From the NCBI GenBank assembly GCA_964448115.1, contig CAYUVA010000024.1:1-44666 (forward strand): DNA of 44,666 nt, written 5' to 3'. Below, piece after piece: positions 1-8,185 of this stretch (the first letter of the stretch is position 1; each line of letters opens with the position of its first letter). Below the pieces are notes generated by a model. It was given only the letters and a program-made list of their open reading frames with translations. It had not been told where the DNA came from and did not search any database. The DNA comes from CAYUVA01 sp964448115 [NCBI: uncultured bacterium]. GTDB taxonomy: Bacteria; CAYUVA01. Made by a program: the position numbers and the translations under genes.

Positions 1-142
1 ATAGACCTCGTACATCCAGATTGTACTCCTCCAATAAGCCCTGCAACTTCCTGAATTTAAGCGGTTTCTTCCGCATCTTGTCTAACATTTCCATGTTTTT
101 GATATCCACCAAAACGATATTAAGTCTTGGTGTTAAAAGCAT
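1..142 (-). CDS. 5' part of a minus-strand gene, possibly NYN/PIN-like nuclease (partial)
   Basis: Reading leftward from an ATG at 142-140 there is an open frame of 47 codons that runs off the window. An in-frame TGA lies four codons upstream of the ATG, so this is probably the true start. The product begins MLLTPRLNIVLVDIKNMEML and continues with a Lys/Arg-rich stretch and a Leu-rich helix ending in YNLDVRGL. A hydrophobic strand followed by an Asp and an Asn, then a basic helix, recalls the start of NYN (PIN-like) RNase domains, in which a strand ends in D-x-x-N. That assignment is an inference from about 47 residues. The ribosome-binding site is weak (a purine stretch, GAAAGTGAAA, just upstream). 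I prefer this frame to the overlapping plus-strand frame because its composition looks like a globular protein. Confidence 0.5.
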   Translation of the reverse strand, partial: MLLTPRLNIVLVDIKNMEMLDKMRKKPLKFRKLQGLLEEYNLDVRGL

Positions 143-168
143 ATTTCACTTTCAAACCTTGAACTTAA

Positions 169-195
169 TCTGTGTTCCTCTGTGCCCTCTGTGGC
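169..195. repeat. Three tandem 9-bp units (CTCTGTGNC-like)
   Basis: The three consecutive 9-mers are TCTGTGTTC, CTCTGTGCC and CTCTGTGGC. An 11-bp direct repeat, ACCTTGAACTT, flanks them at 156-166 and 231-241. The array lies in the divergent region between the minus-strand gene ending at 142 and the symporter unit starting at 294. No role is assigned. Confidence 0.6.
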
Positions 196-233
196 TTATT
201 CTCGTAACAAGACATCCTGACTGGTCGGTAACC

Positions 234-262
234 TTGAACTTCTTTTTTTATTGATTTATCAT
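234..262 (+). promoter_or_regulatory. Possible sigma70-type promoter of the symporter unit
   Basis: TTGAAC at 234-239 and TATCAT at 257-262 are separated by 17 bp. They lie 32 bp upstream of the small ORF at 294. The -35 hexamer overlaps the second ACCTTGAACTT repeat. The match is moderate in AT-rich DNA. Confidence 0.35.
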
Positions 263-293
263 TACTATGAACTATGAGGGGAGGATATGTACA

Positions 294-389
294 ATGAGCT
301 TTTGGGATTACTTCTGGACTATCGTTCCTCCGCTGGTGCTTTTAGCCGGCATCATCGTCTTCTACATCAAAAAAAAGGGGGATGAGTAG
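294..389 (+). CDS. 31-aa single-pass membrane protein, symporter accessory type
   Basis: This short ORF encodes a 31-residue peptide starting MSFWDYFWTIVPPLVLLAG. It has an aromatic N-terminus, one hydrophobic segment (about residues 8-24) and a KKKGDE tail, consistent with one membrane helix with a cytoplasmic C-terminus. A strong Shine-Dalgarno (GGGGAGG, 278-284) sits 9 bp before the ATG. The stop codon lies one base before the most likely symporter start, and the ORF overlaps the alternative start at 382, so the two are probably translationally coupled. Tiny membrane peptides encoded just upstream of Na+/solute symporters are known in several bacteria. Assigning this one to that class rests on position and shape. 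An overlapping frame from the ATG at 288 lacks membrane character and is less likely. Confidence 0.7.
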   Translation: MSFWDYFWTIVPPLVLLAGIIVFYIKKKGDE

Positions 390-390
390 T

Positions 391-1866
391 ATGGGTATAA
401 TGCTAACCACCTTTATCATCTACCTTGTCTTTCTTATAGCTGTTGGCTTGTTGACCTATAATCTTAACAAGAAGCTCGATGACTTCGTACTCGCTGGGAG
501 AAGGCTTAAAATTTGGGTAGCGACCATCTCTGAGAAGGCAAGCTCTGAGAGCGGATGGATGATCCTGGGGATGCCTGGCAAGGGCTTCAATAACGGTCTC
601 GGCGCCATCTGGCCTGCGCTTGCTTGCGTAATAGGCACTTTCTTCAACTGGACCGCCTTAGCCTGGCGGCTGCGCAAGTTCACCGCCCACTACAAGGCGC
701 TTAGCCTTCCTGATTTTATCGAAGCAAGGTATCGCGATGAGAAAAGCAAGCTCTTACGCATCGTGGCAGCCATTTTACTTATCGTATTCACCACCAGTTA
801 TGTCTCTGCACAGTTCATCGCCTCGGCAAAGGCTCTGCATGTTACTTTTGAGATGGATTACTACCTGGCTTTTTTCATCGGCGTGGCAGTCATACTGTTC
901 TACACGGTCATGGGCGGATTCTTCGCCGTGGCCTTCACCGACCTGGTACAAGGGCTGCTAATGGTATTCGCCCTGGTGCTTCTGCCGACCCTTGGAATCA
1001 TACATCTGGGGGGCTGGAGTGGTATGCTCGACCAGGTGGGGAGCATCATGCCCACCCACCTCTCGGTCAAGGCAGGCAAGCATGGCTTGGAGTTGGCTAC
1101 ATTCATCATCGGCATGTTGGCTATCGGGCTTGGCTACCCGGGGCAGCCGCATGTGGTTACTCGATACATGGCGATTCAAGATCCCAAGAAGGTGCGTGTC
1201 GGCGGGCTTATCGCCGTAGCCTGGATCATACTGGCTGCTTATGGCGCCGTATTCATCGGCTTGAGCGCCAAAGCCATCATCACCCAGGAGATAACCGATC
1301 CGGAGCATATCTTCCCGTTGATGGCAAAGGCTCTGTTGCCGGAGTGGCTGGTGGGCATCCTTATTGCTGCTGCAATGGCTGCTATTATGTCCACTGCCGA
1401 CTCGCAGCTACTTATCTGCTCCACGACATTAGTTCAGGACATCTTTCATAAGCTACTCGGCAAGGAGTTCAGCGATAAGACCATGGTGCTAGCAAGCCGG
1501 CTATTCACACTTGGAATAGGCGTTATTGCGGTGCTTTTAGCCCTGACCCAAGATCCCGATGATGAGAAGGGACTTGTGTTCTGGCTGGTACTTTATGCCT
1601 GGGGCGGACTAGCATCATCATTCGGTCCCCTATTGATTTTGAGTTGTTTCTGGAAGCGCACCACCAAGTGGGGGGCGCTTGCTGGTATGGTTATCGGCTC
1701 TGCGACTTATATCGTGTGGCAGAACATCAATGTGCTCAAGGAGCTGGTTTATGGCTTAGTGCCTGGATTTTTCGTAGCTTTTGGCGCTATAATTATCGTA
1801 TCGCTTCTCACCGAGCCACCCGGGGAGATCGATCGTGAATTCGAGGAGATGCGAAAGGCGATGTAA
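391..1866 (+). CDS. Sodium/solute symporter, PutP (sodium/proline) branch of the SSS family
   Basis: This is a polytopic protein of about 490 residues, the usual length for PutP-type symporters. It should carry an amino acid (proline or a relative) into the cell with Na+. Near the N-terminus the segment ASSESGWMILGMPG matches the PutP region where the Na+ and substrate site is formed. It follows FVLAGRRLKIWVATISEKAS, the unwound TM1-type segment. Further on are the TYVSAQF-like and ADSQLLICST stretches of the LeuT-fold core, with about a dozen hydrophobic helices overall. I chose ATG 391 because AAGGGG (ending at 380) is well spaced for it. ATG 382 is in frame but directly abuts the Shine-Dalgarno. 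The upstream 31-aa peptide is probably its partner. Substrate identity cannot be fixed from sequence alone. Confidence 0.9.
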   Translation: MGIMLTTFIIYLVFLIAVGLLTYNLNKKLDDFVLAGRRLKIWVATISEKASSESGWMILGMPGKGFNNGLGAIWPALACVIGTFFNWTALAWRLRKFTAHYKALSLPDFIEARYRDEKSKLLRIVAAILLIVFTTSYVSAQFIASAKALHVTFEMDYYLAFFIGVAVILFYTVMGGFFAVAFTDLVQGLLMVFALVLLPTLGIIHLGGWSGMLDQVGSIMPTHLSVKAGKHGLELATFIIGMLAIGLGYPGQPHVVTRYMAIQDPKKVRVGGLIAVAWIILAAYGAVFIGLSAKAIITQEITDPEHIFPLMAKALLPEWLVGILIAAAMAAIMSTADSQLLICSTTLVQDIFHKLLGKEFSDKTMVLASRLFTLGIGVIAVLLALTQDPDDEKGLVFWLVLYAWGGLASSFGPLLILSCFWKRTTKWGALAGMVIGSATYIVWQNINVLKELVYGLVPGFFVAFGAIIIVSLLTEPPGEIDREFEEMRKAM

Positions 1867-1925
1867 TGACGAGCCGGATACTATCAATTGCATTGTTTAG
1901 GGGCTTATGATAGTTTTCATACGCG

Positions 1926-4502
1926 ATGCCCAGCATATCGACCAGGCTGAGATCATACATGATCATTACAGCAGTGGCAGCTCTTTTAGGCGCTGTTGCC
2001 GTCTATATTCTCGCCTCGCACAGCCGTTCTGAAGCTCTTGCCGCGCGTGCGCTACAACTTTCGGTGATTACTTTGGTTCATTTCCTGAGCATCACCGCCT
2101 TGTATTATTCTACATATAAATTCGGTCTGCTGAGCGAGGAAAAGCTCGAAGAGTGCCTTAGCAGGGGCGATTCATATAGCTACCTGTTATTTTTACCATT
2201 TTTTATACTCATTATTGTCTTTCCTTTGACTGGTTTGGGAGTAGAGGTATTCAATCTGTTTTTAATTTTTTCACTTATCGTTAGATGTATCCTTTATTGG
2301 AGGCTTTGTCTTCAGCATGTAAACCTGGAGGATATCTCGTTAAAGGACTTTCGGCTCTTGCTTTACACCTTCAGCTTTATCTGGCTGCTGGATGTGGATC
2401 TATTTTTTTTATTCAAGGCTGACAGGTTTTTTCATTTTATATCATTGCCTTTCGCATTTTTAATTATTTTAGCTGCCAGCTCATTTTATCTTAACCTGCT
2501 CGAGCATCGCAAAGTAACTCTTTACCTGGTGCTTTTTCTTTTAGGCTCTCCGGCGCTTTTCTTGATATCATTCGACAATATATTGTTCATAAAATCCGTA
2601 CTGATAGTTTTTTTATTCAATATTTTCTTGTTTCACCGCCACAACCCGATGTTGAAGATAGCTACCTTTGTTATCTATCTTGGATTGGCACCCGCTGCTG
2701 TAAAAAACATGGAGATTATCTTCCTGGGATTCTTCTTGTGCGTGCTGTTTCTCGATGATATCTATAGTTTCTCGCTTGCACGCAGGATGCAACTGATTAC
2801 ACTTGCAGCAGTAATTGTCTATATAGTGGGTCGCATTACGTTGATGGCAGGCATAGACACCAAGCCTCTCGATATTGCGGCAGCCCATTTTATAGGCTGG
2901 TTCATCGATAGTAACTTCGGTCTTTTAGCCTTTTTTCCAATAGCCATATTCTTTACTGCCGGGATAAGCATTCTTTGGCGAAGAGATCGAGAAAATGCGA
3001 TATTGATTTCCATTTTCATCCTGTTCTTCATTCTATTACAGAGCGCATTTTATGCACCGGTAACCAGCATCATCACCCCATTTTCTTTTATCATTCCGCT
3101 TTGTCCGTTGATGTTGGCTATTGCTGGGCTTGGACTAAAGTATCTGCGCAATTATTTGGGAGCTATAATTCTAGGTCTATCGGTTGTCTTGCAGGGGGTT
3201 TATTTGCTTCAGATCATCAGCGATGCTTATGATATCTCTGGTAGGCTGGCATTTTCAACCCCCGCACAGGTCTGGGAGTACCTGCTGGCACCGATGAATG
3301 AAGCCATCAGGCTATACATGCCTTCGTTCTTTGCTATCCCGCTTAGCAACTGGTCGGCAAATTTTATCTACCTTGCTATTATAGTGCTGGCTGGGCTATG
3401 GATTGCGTATAGATCATCCGATCAGGGCATATCAGGTATCGATCTCGATAGCTTCTTGATCAAGAATCTCGATGTAGTCATTGCCGGCACCACCTTTGTA
3501 TTGCTTCTGATCATCGGCGGAGCATTGCTTACTGGCAGTCCCAGCGAGGTGCTTGCGCTTCCTGGCAATCGCGCTGCAACCATAACCGATGAACAGCTTG
3601 TATTGGAGACAAGCAAGGGTGAAAGCGTTAATTCGATCAGACTGGCATCAAACATGGCAAACTCGGTGGAGCTTACCCAGGGCACCCTGGTGGCAAAGAT
3701 AAAGGCGCTAACCGTTGATAACAGGGAGATCATCTATCCGATCCGGGCAGGTATCGAGACCGCAGAATGGGCATACCAGCGCCCCGATGTCTCCAGGGTG
3801 ATAAAACACAAGATGCCAACCGTCTTCTCAAGCAGGATAAAGGAGGATACACAATTGAAGGTTCGCTTTCTTGCAAATATCTACCTGGCAACCTTCGACC
3901 TTCCTAGAGCCGAGAAGCTTGATAAGGTGGTTATCCAAGGCTGGGGAAGCGGAGCTGATCTTCTTATCCATCGCGTGGAGATCGTAAAAGAGCCGCTCAT
4001 TGAGCTGCCTCGAACCTGGCTCAGCGCGCAACAACAGCCTCTGCCAATCCGATTAACCGCCAGCCAGCCGAGCGTGGCGCTTCGTATCTCCGAGCTCTTC
4101 GGGAGGCTGAAGACAAGATACCGGCGCATACATGTAGTCAGTTACCTGGTCAACTCGAGTGATGTAAAGCAAAATGAGGTATTGGCATCGATCAAGCTGC
4201 GATACTTGCGAGGGGAAACTAGCGAATATCATCTCAGGGCAGGAAAGGATACAGCCGAAGGAAACATGGAATTCATCGAAAAACCGGACCAGATCGCTCA
4301 TCGGAGGGCATCGCTGGCTTATGATCTCTTTCGATATCCAGCAGACTACAAGCAGGCAGGGGTGAACAAGTACATGGCAACCATTCCGCTGCGCACCGAC
4401 TCGACACCGACATTTCTGGAGATTAGCCTACAGGATGATTTCAGCACCGGTGATTCAACAAAAAAGGCACTGGTGCTGCATAGCCTTCACCTGGGACTTT
4501 AA
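1926..4502 (+). CDS. Large polytopic membrane protein with a duplicated extracytoplasmic C-terminal domain
   Basis: I do not recognise this 858-residue protein as a named family. Residues 1 to about 540 contain many hydrophobic helices, a layout like GT-C glycosyltransferases, although no catalytic motif is obvious. Residues from about 540 to the end are soluble and probably extracytoplasmic. This part contains two similar blocks: RAGIETAEWAYQRPDV near residue 606 and RAGKDTAEGNMEF near residue 769, each followed by a similar beta-rich stretch. The start is uncertain. ATG 1926 has no clear ribosome-binding site, and ATG 1959 (M12) would begin just before the first helix. It lies 24 bp upstream of another large membrane protein and is probably co-transcribed with it. 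A role in making or decorating cell-surface glycans is an inference from architecture and neighbours only. Confidence 0.75.
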   Translation: MPSISTRLRSYMIITAVAALLGAVAVYILASHSRSEALAARALQLSVITLVHFLSITALYYSTYKFGLLSEEKLEECLSRGDSYSYLLFLPFFILIIVFPLTGLGVEVFNLFLIFSLIVRCILYWRLCLQHVNLEDISLKDFRLLLYTFSFIWLLDVDLFFLFKADRFFHFISLPFAFLIILAASSFYLNLLEHRKVTLYLVLFLLGSPALFLISFDNILFIKSVLIVFLFNIFLFHRHNPMLKIATFVIYLGLAPAAVKNMEIIFLGFFLCVLFLDDIYSFSLARRMQLITLAAVIVYIVGRITLMAGIDTKPLDIAAAHFIGWFIDSNFGLLAFFPIAIFFTAGISILWRRDRENAILISIFILFFILLQSAFYAPVTSIITPFSFIIPLCPLMLAIAGLGLKYLRNYLGAIILGLSVVLQGVYLLQIISDAYDISGRLAFSTPAQVWEYLLAPMNEAIRLYMPSFFAIPLSNWSANFIYLAIIVLAGLWIAYRSSDQGISGIDLDSFLIKNLDVVIAGTTFVLLLIIGGALLTGSPSEVLALPGNRAATITDEQLVLETSKGESVNSIRLASNMANSVELTQGTLVAKIKALTVDNREIIYPIRAGIETAEWAYQRPDVSRVIKHKMPTVFSSRIKEDTQLKVRFLANIYLATFDLPRAEKLDKVVIQGWGSGADLLIHRVEIVKEPLIELPRTWLSAQQQPLPIRLTASQPSVALRISELFGRLKTRYRRIHVVSYLVNSSDVKQNEVLASIKLRYLRGETSEYHLRAGKDTAEGNMEFIEKPDQIAHRRASLAYDLFRYPADYKQAGVNKYMATIPLRTDSTPTFLEISLQDDFSTGDSTKKALVLHSLHLGL

Positions 4503-4556
4503 TAACTAAAATAATATATAAAGCATTTGGAGCAGCACTTTAACTTCAAGCGTTCA

Positions 4557-6662
4557 ATGAAGCCTTGGCTGATAGCAGGGGTTATTTTATTATTTATGCT
4601 ACTTACAGCCATGTATTTTGCGCCCTTGCTTGGAGTAATGGGTCATTGCTATGCCGATCTGGGTGCTTTCGATAATGGATTAGCTTGCGATGCCCCGCTT
4701 TTTATTTGGAATCTATGGGTAACCAGCGAAGCCATAAAAAGTGGTGGGGATATACTATCTACCAGGTACATATTTTATCCCCTGGGAGCTGATCTTTCTT
4801 TGCACACGCTCAGCCTGGCGCACTGCCTGGCTGCGTTTCCCATGCTGCTTATCACATCGCCGATAATGGCTTATAATCTGCTGCTATTAAGTGGGTTCGT
4901 TCTGGCAGGATTAACCTGCTATTTGCTGGCAAGGCATCTAGGTCTTTCCACGCTCGCTGCCCTTGTGGCAGCATTTTTATTCGATTTTTCACAGTTCCAC
5001 CTCATCCATGCCCAGAGTCATCTCAATATCGCCGGTGTTCAATGGTTACCGCTTTTGATCCTACTTATGTTAATTTATCTTAAAAAAGGGGGATTATGGC
5101 TGGGAACGGCTTGTGGCGCAGTATTAGGCATAAACGCGCTGACCAGTTGGTATTATGGACTATATGGCGCCATGATGGTCATCATTTCAGCGCTGTTTAC
5201 GATGCGCCCATCCTGGCAGGGGATCAAGGATACGGCTTCAAGGCTTGCGATGGTTTTATTTGTGGCACTAATCCTCTTGTCCTACCCGCTCTTTGGTGTG
5301 CTCAGGGCGATTGCCGGCGGCGCCTCCCCGATTACAACCAAGGCAGAGATCAGGGATTATTCGGCGGATATCATCGCATACCTGCTTCCGTCCCCCTTGT
5401 CGCCGATGTTTAGTAAAGTATCTTCAGCGGCTTATGGCAGAATGAACGGTAACCTGGTGGAGCAGTCGGTTTACCTTGGATTGCCCCTATTGGCTTTGGC
5501 AGGCATCGCCTTGCTTAAGGGAGCGGTGGCGAAAAGAGGCTACCTTGCATTTATTGCTATCTTCTTCGGTCTGCTTTCTTTGGGACCAAAGCCGGCTTTC
5601 ATGGGAAGGGATATCCCGATTTTATCGCATATCTTAGGCATACCCTATCGATTCTTGTTGGACAATCCACTCGCTGCCGGCGCCAGAGCGCCTGCCAGGA
5701 TGGCGATAATAGCCTTGCTAGCATTGGCGCTGCTAGCGGGAGCCGGTATGACCTGGCTGATAAAACATAGGCAATGGATTATCCTAGGTGTGATCTGCCT
5801 TGCCCTGCTGTTGGATCATTTACCGGTTCCACTATGCCTTCAAGAGGCGCATTTTATCGAAAACGAGGCGGTTTACCAGGATGCTCAAGAAGGCTCATGG
5901 GTCGATATCCCGCTGGATCCAAACATGCGGCAATACCAGCTAAACCAGACATTTCATGGGGGCAAACTTCTGGCTGGATATCATGCACGAACCCCGCAGG
6001 CATATATCAAGCCCCTGGAGACACAGCCTATCCTGCGCTGGTTTTACAGCGGAGGCACCTTGCCGCAGCACATCTCTCTTGCAGAAGAGCTTCCCTATTT
6101 TGCCAGGCTGTTCGATATCAAGTATATCGCGGTGCATAGGAGGTTTCTGAGTGCTGATGACTTTACGGCAACGGTCGCTGCCCTGGATCAGCTTCCCTTT
6201 CTCAGGCACACCAGCCTACAAGATATGGAGATCTTTGAGCTTGGGCAACTAAAGCCGATTGAACGAAGCCGGCTTATAAGATTACGAGCCTGGGATCAGC
6301 CGGAGTTCTACGCCGACCTCAACCTGGCTTACACCTGGAGCACCGACACAGAAGCCTGGATCGGATTGATTGTAGGCAGGGATAAGCCATCGATGCTTGA
6401 GCTTTACATGCTTCCCTTGGTCGATCTCGATAAGGGCGAGCAGTATGTCAAGTTCTATTATCAAGATGGTATGTTTGCCAGCATACCACTAGGGCGCGGG
6501 TGGAAGAGATATGAGATTAAGCTGCCTGATGAGCTGCGCAATCCCGGAGCTTACATAATACGCCTGAAATTCAGTTATCTAGTCGAGCCAAGGCAGCTAT
6601 GTCCCCTGAGCGAGGACAAGCGTCGCTTAAGCGTGGCAATAGCCACACCACCGCCACGATAG
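4557..6662 (+). CDS. GT-C-like polytopic membrane protein (YfhO/ArnT-type architecture)
   Basis: The protein has about 700 residues. After the first helix comes GHCYADLGAFDNGLACDAPL, then an Asp/His-containing loop and a series of helices. The stretch NLLLLSGFVLAGLTCYLLAR and the later FDFSQFHLIHAQSHLNIAG resemble GT-C-type bacterial membrane proteins with YfhO-like character, which use lipid-linked sugars as donors. About ten helices extend to residue ~430, followed by an extracytoplasmic globular domain of about 270 residues ending in PPPR. Start choice is ambiguous: TTG 4527 is in frame but lacks a ribosome-binding site, while ATG 4557 immediately precedes a good first helix. Together with the upstream 858-aa protein it forms a two-gene membrane unit. 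The transferase role is inferred from topology and family resemblance. Confidence 0.7.
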   Translation: MKPWLIAGVILLFMLLTAMYFAPLLGVMGHCYADLGAFDNGLACDAPLFIWNLWVTSEAIKSGGDILSTRYIFYPLGADLSLHTLSLAHCLAAFPMLLITSPIMAYNLLLLSGFVLAGLTCYLLARHLGLSTLAALVAAFLFDFSQFHLIHAQSHLNIAGVQWLPLLILLMLIYLKKGGLWLGTACGAVLGINALTSWYYGLYGAMMVIISALFTMRPSWQGIKDTASRLAMVLFVALILLSYPLFGVLRAIAGGASPITTKAEIRDYSADIIAYLLPSPLSPMFSKVSSAAYGRMNGNLVEQSVYLGLPLLALAGIALLKGAVAKRGYLAFIAIFFGLLSLGPKPAFMGRDIPILSHILGIPYRFLLDNPLAAGARAPARMAIIALLALALLAGAGMTWLIKHRQWIILGVICLALLLDHLPVPLCLQEAHFIENEAVYQDAQEGSWVDIPLDPNMRQYQLNQTFHGGKLLAGYHARTPQAYIKPLETQPILRWFYSGGTLPQHISLAEELPYFARLFDIKYIAVHRRFLSADDFTATVAALDQLPFLRHTSLQDMEIFELGQLKPIERSRLIRLRAWDQPEFYADLNLAYTWSTDTEAWIGLIVGRDKPSMLELYMLPLVDLDKGEQYVKFYYQDGMFASIPLGRGWKRYEIKLPDELRNPGAYIIRLKFSYLVEPRQLCPLSEDKRRLSVAIATPPPR

Positions 6663-6716
6663 CCAGAACTTACCAAAAGATTTGAACAACCGATCTATTA
6701 ACATTAAATATTAAGC

Positions 6717-7523
6717 ATGGCTGTAAAACCTGGCATAAAGTATATCGGGTACTGGGGAGCGCCACCTCATGATGTGATCCGATACTACCAGCAGCGCTGT
6801 GCCCTTGAGTTCCTGGATCTCGATCTTGACCTGGGAGCGCCCCAAGCAGGCATCCTGCCCGATGTTTACTGCCAGATTATACATAATATCATCAACAATG
6901 CGTTGTACTATCGGGATTCGCTGGAGCTTATCATCGCCTCGGTCGGCGAGGAGAAGTGCGACCAGGGGCGCTTCGCTGCCCTGGTATTGAAAGACATGGG
7001 CTTCAGGATAATTGAGACCAGGATATCTACAGACGCTTCCCAGTTCGAGGTGCAAGATAATACTAACAGCCAATATCGAACATCGAAGCTTGAACCTCGA
7101 ATCTCAGGCAGCGAACACCGCGAGATAACCATCAGCACCTCCAATCTCCCCTTGGGTGAGAAGGTGGATCGCATAATGGAGACGGTGATAAGACCTAATG
7201 AAAAAAAATACGAGCAGTGCGAGCCGACTTGTGGATTCTGGGGCGTTCCTCCCCATGACATGGCAATCTTGGATCTGTTCCCGCCAACTGCTCATGTCTA
7301 TGGATGGACCAGGTGCGTGGAGGCGGGACGACCTGCTGATTTGGAGCTGGAGATCGATGTACCTTCGGATATTCCAATAGTTTTCTATGCCCAATCGTTC
7401 TGTGCTAAGAACCAGCTTGCCAAGTATCTCGCCGAGAAGCACCGCGGGATATACATAGACTGCCACGGCAGGGCAAACCGAAGTGTGCTTGCCAAGATAG
7501 AAGCATTTCTCAGGCTTGGATAA
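6717..7523 (+). CDS. Cys-rich protein with duplicated GxWGxPPHD motif; putative 2-hydroxyacyl-CoA dehydratase-like partner of the BadF ATPase
   Basis: The 268-residue soluble protein has two related halves. GYWGAPPHD lies at residues 11-19 and GFWGVPPHD at 173-181. Each is followed by an RC motif (C28, C200), an acidic LDLDLD/LELEID strand, and a segment ending in a Cys before a helix and a II-E/D strand (C81, C229). Other cysteines are C52, C168, C172 and C249. The pattern DVYCQIIHN...DSLELIIASVGEEKCDQGR is reminiscent of 2-hydroxyacyl-CoA dehydratase (HgdB-type) subunits, where a helix, a strand and a Cys-Asp pair help bind an iron-sulfur cluster. The protein is much shorter than those subunits, so the match is inferred. 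The next gene, 8 bp downstream, encodes the ATPase type that activates such enzymes. No substrate is assigned. Confidence 0.65.
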   Translation: MAVKPGIKYIGYWGAPPHDVIRYYQQRCALEFLDLDLDLGAPQAGILPDVYCQIIHNIINNALYYRDSLELIIASVGEEKCDQGRFAALVLKDMGFRIIETRISTDASQFEVQDNTNSQYRTSKLEPRISGSEHREITISTSNLPLGEKVDRIMETVIRPNEKKYEQCEPTCGFWGVPPHDMAILDLFPPTAHVYGWTRCVEAGRPADLELEIDVPSDIPIVFYAQSFCAKNQLAKYLAEKHRGIYIDCHGRANRSVLAKIEAFLRLG

Positions 7524-7531
7524 AGGATACG

Positions 7532-8185
7532 ATGTTATTAGCCGATTGCGGAAGCGCCTGGGCAAAGATACTCGATACCGAGTCCAGGGGCTTCAAGATC
7601 ATATCTACCCAGAGGTTGATCTCGACCAATCATAGAAGGTTCGATCTTGCCACTGGGCACACGGGTAGGCTAAGTTGCCAGCGCTATGAGAACGAGCTGG
7701 TCGCGCTTGCTTATGGCGCAAAGGCACTGGTAGCCAAGCCTGACTTCACCGTGGTAGATATAGGCGCAAGGGATACGAAACTGGTGGTCTTTAGCCATGG
7801 GCACATAGTAAGATTGGATTGGAACACAGCCTGCGCTTCCTCGACCGGCGCCACCTTGGAGATGCTCGGTAAGTACTATGATATCGACTATGATAAGCTC
7901 AAGCCGTCGCAGCGGTGGTTCCCGGTAACCTGCGGTGTGTTTGGCATGGAGCATATAATGGAGACGGTTGCACAAGGCGGGACCCCCCAGGAGGGGATTG
8001 TCAGGTTCATTCATGGCTTGGTGCGAAATGTCTGGCACTTCGCCGGGCAGCCTGCAGAGCTTTATCTATCAGGAGGTTTCTGCAAGAATCGCTGTTTTAT
8101 TCTAACCTTGCGGCAGTATTGCAAGGTCAAGCTGCTAGGCAGGGGAGTCCTGCTGTGTGGCTTGAAAAAGATAGCCGGGCTATAG
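7532..8185 (+). CDS. BadF/BadG/HgdC-type ATPase (2-hydroxyacyl-CoA dehydratase activator family)
   Basis: This 217-residue ASKHA-fold ATPase is shorter than the roughly 260 residues usual for HgdC. The visible motifs are a phosphate-1 loop ADCGSAWAKIL at the N-terminus, phosphate-2 VVDIGARDTKLV, and an adenosine-type LYLSGGFCKN near the C-terminus. Two family-specific cysteines are in place: C101 in NTACASSTG, equivalent to DKCAAGTG, and C134 in VTCGVFGMEHI, equivalent to SVCAVFAESE. In HgdC these ligate the [4Fe-4S] cluster shared across the homodimer. The protein should therefore be an ATP-driven, iron-sulfur single-electron reductase that activates a partner, most likely the gene 8 bp upstream. 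AAGGAT precedes the ATG. Its stop overlaps that of the convergent cytochrome gene through the palindrome CTATAG at 8180-8185. Confidence 0.8.
   Translation: MLLADCGSAWAKILDTESRGFKIISTQRLISTNHRRFDLATGHTGRLSCQRYENELVALAYGAKALVAKPDFTVVDIGARDTKLVVFSHGHIVRLDWNTACASSTGATLEMLGKYYDIDYDKLKPSQRWFPVTCGVFGMEHIMETVAQGGTPQEGIVRFIHGLVRNVWHFAGQPAELYLSGGFCKNRCFILTLRQYCKVKLLGRGVLLCGLKKIAGL

Noticed and set aside
21-254. Plus-strand 77-codon frame near the window start
   Set aside because: It overlaps the more protein-like minus-strand frame and the 9-bp repeat array, has no Shine-Dalgarno, and shows unnatural Cys/Phe/Ser composition.
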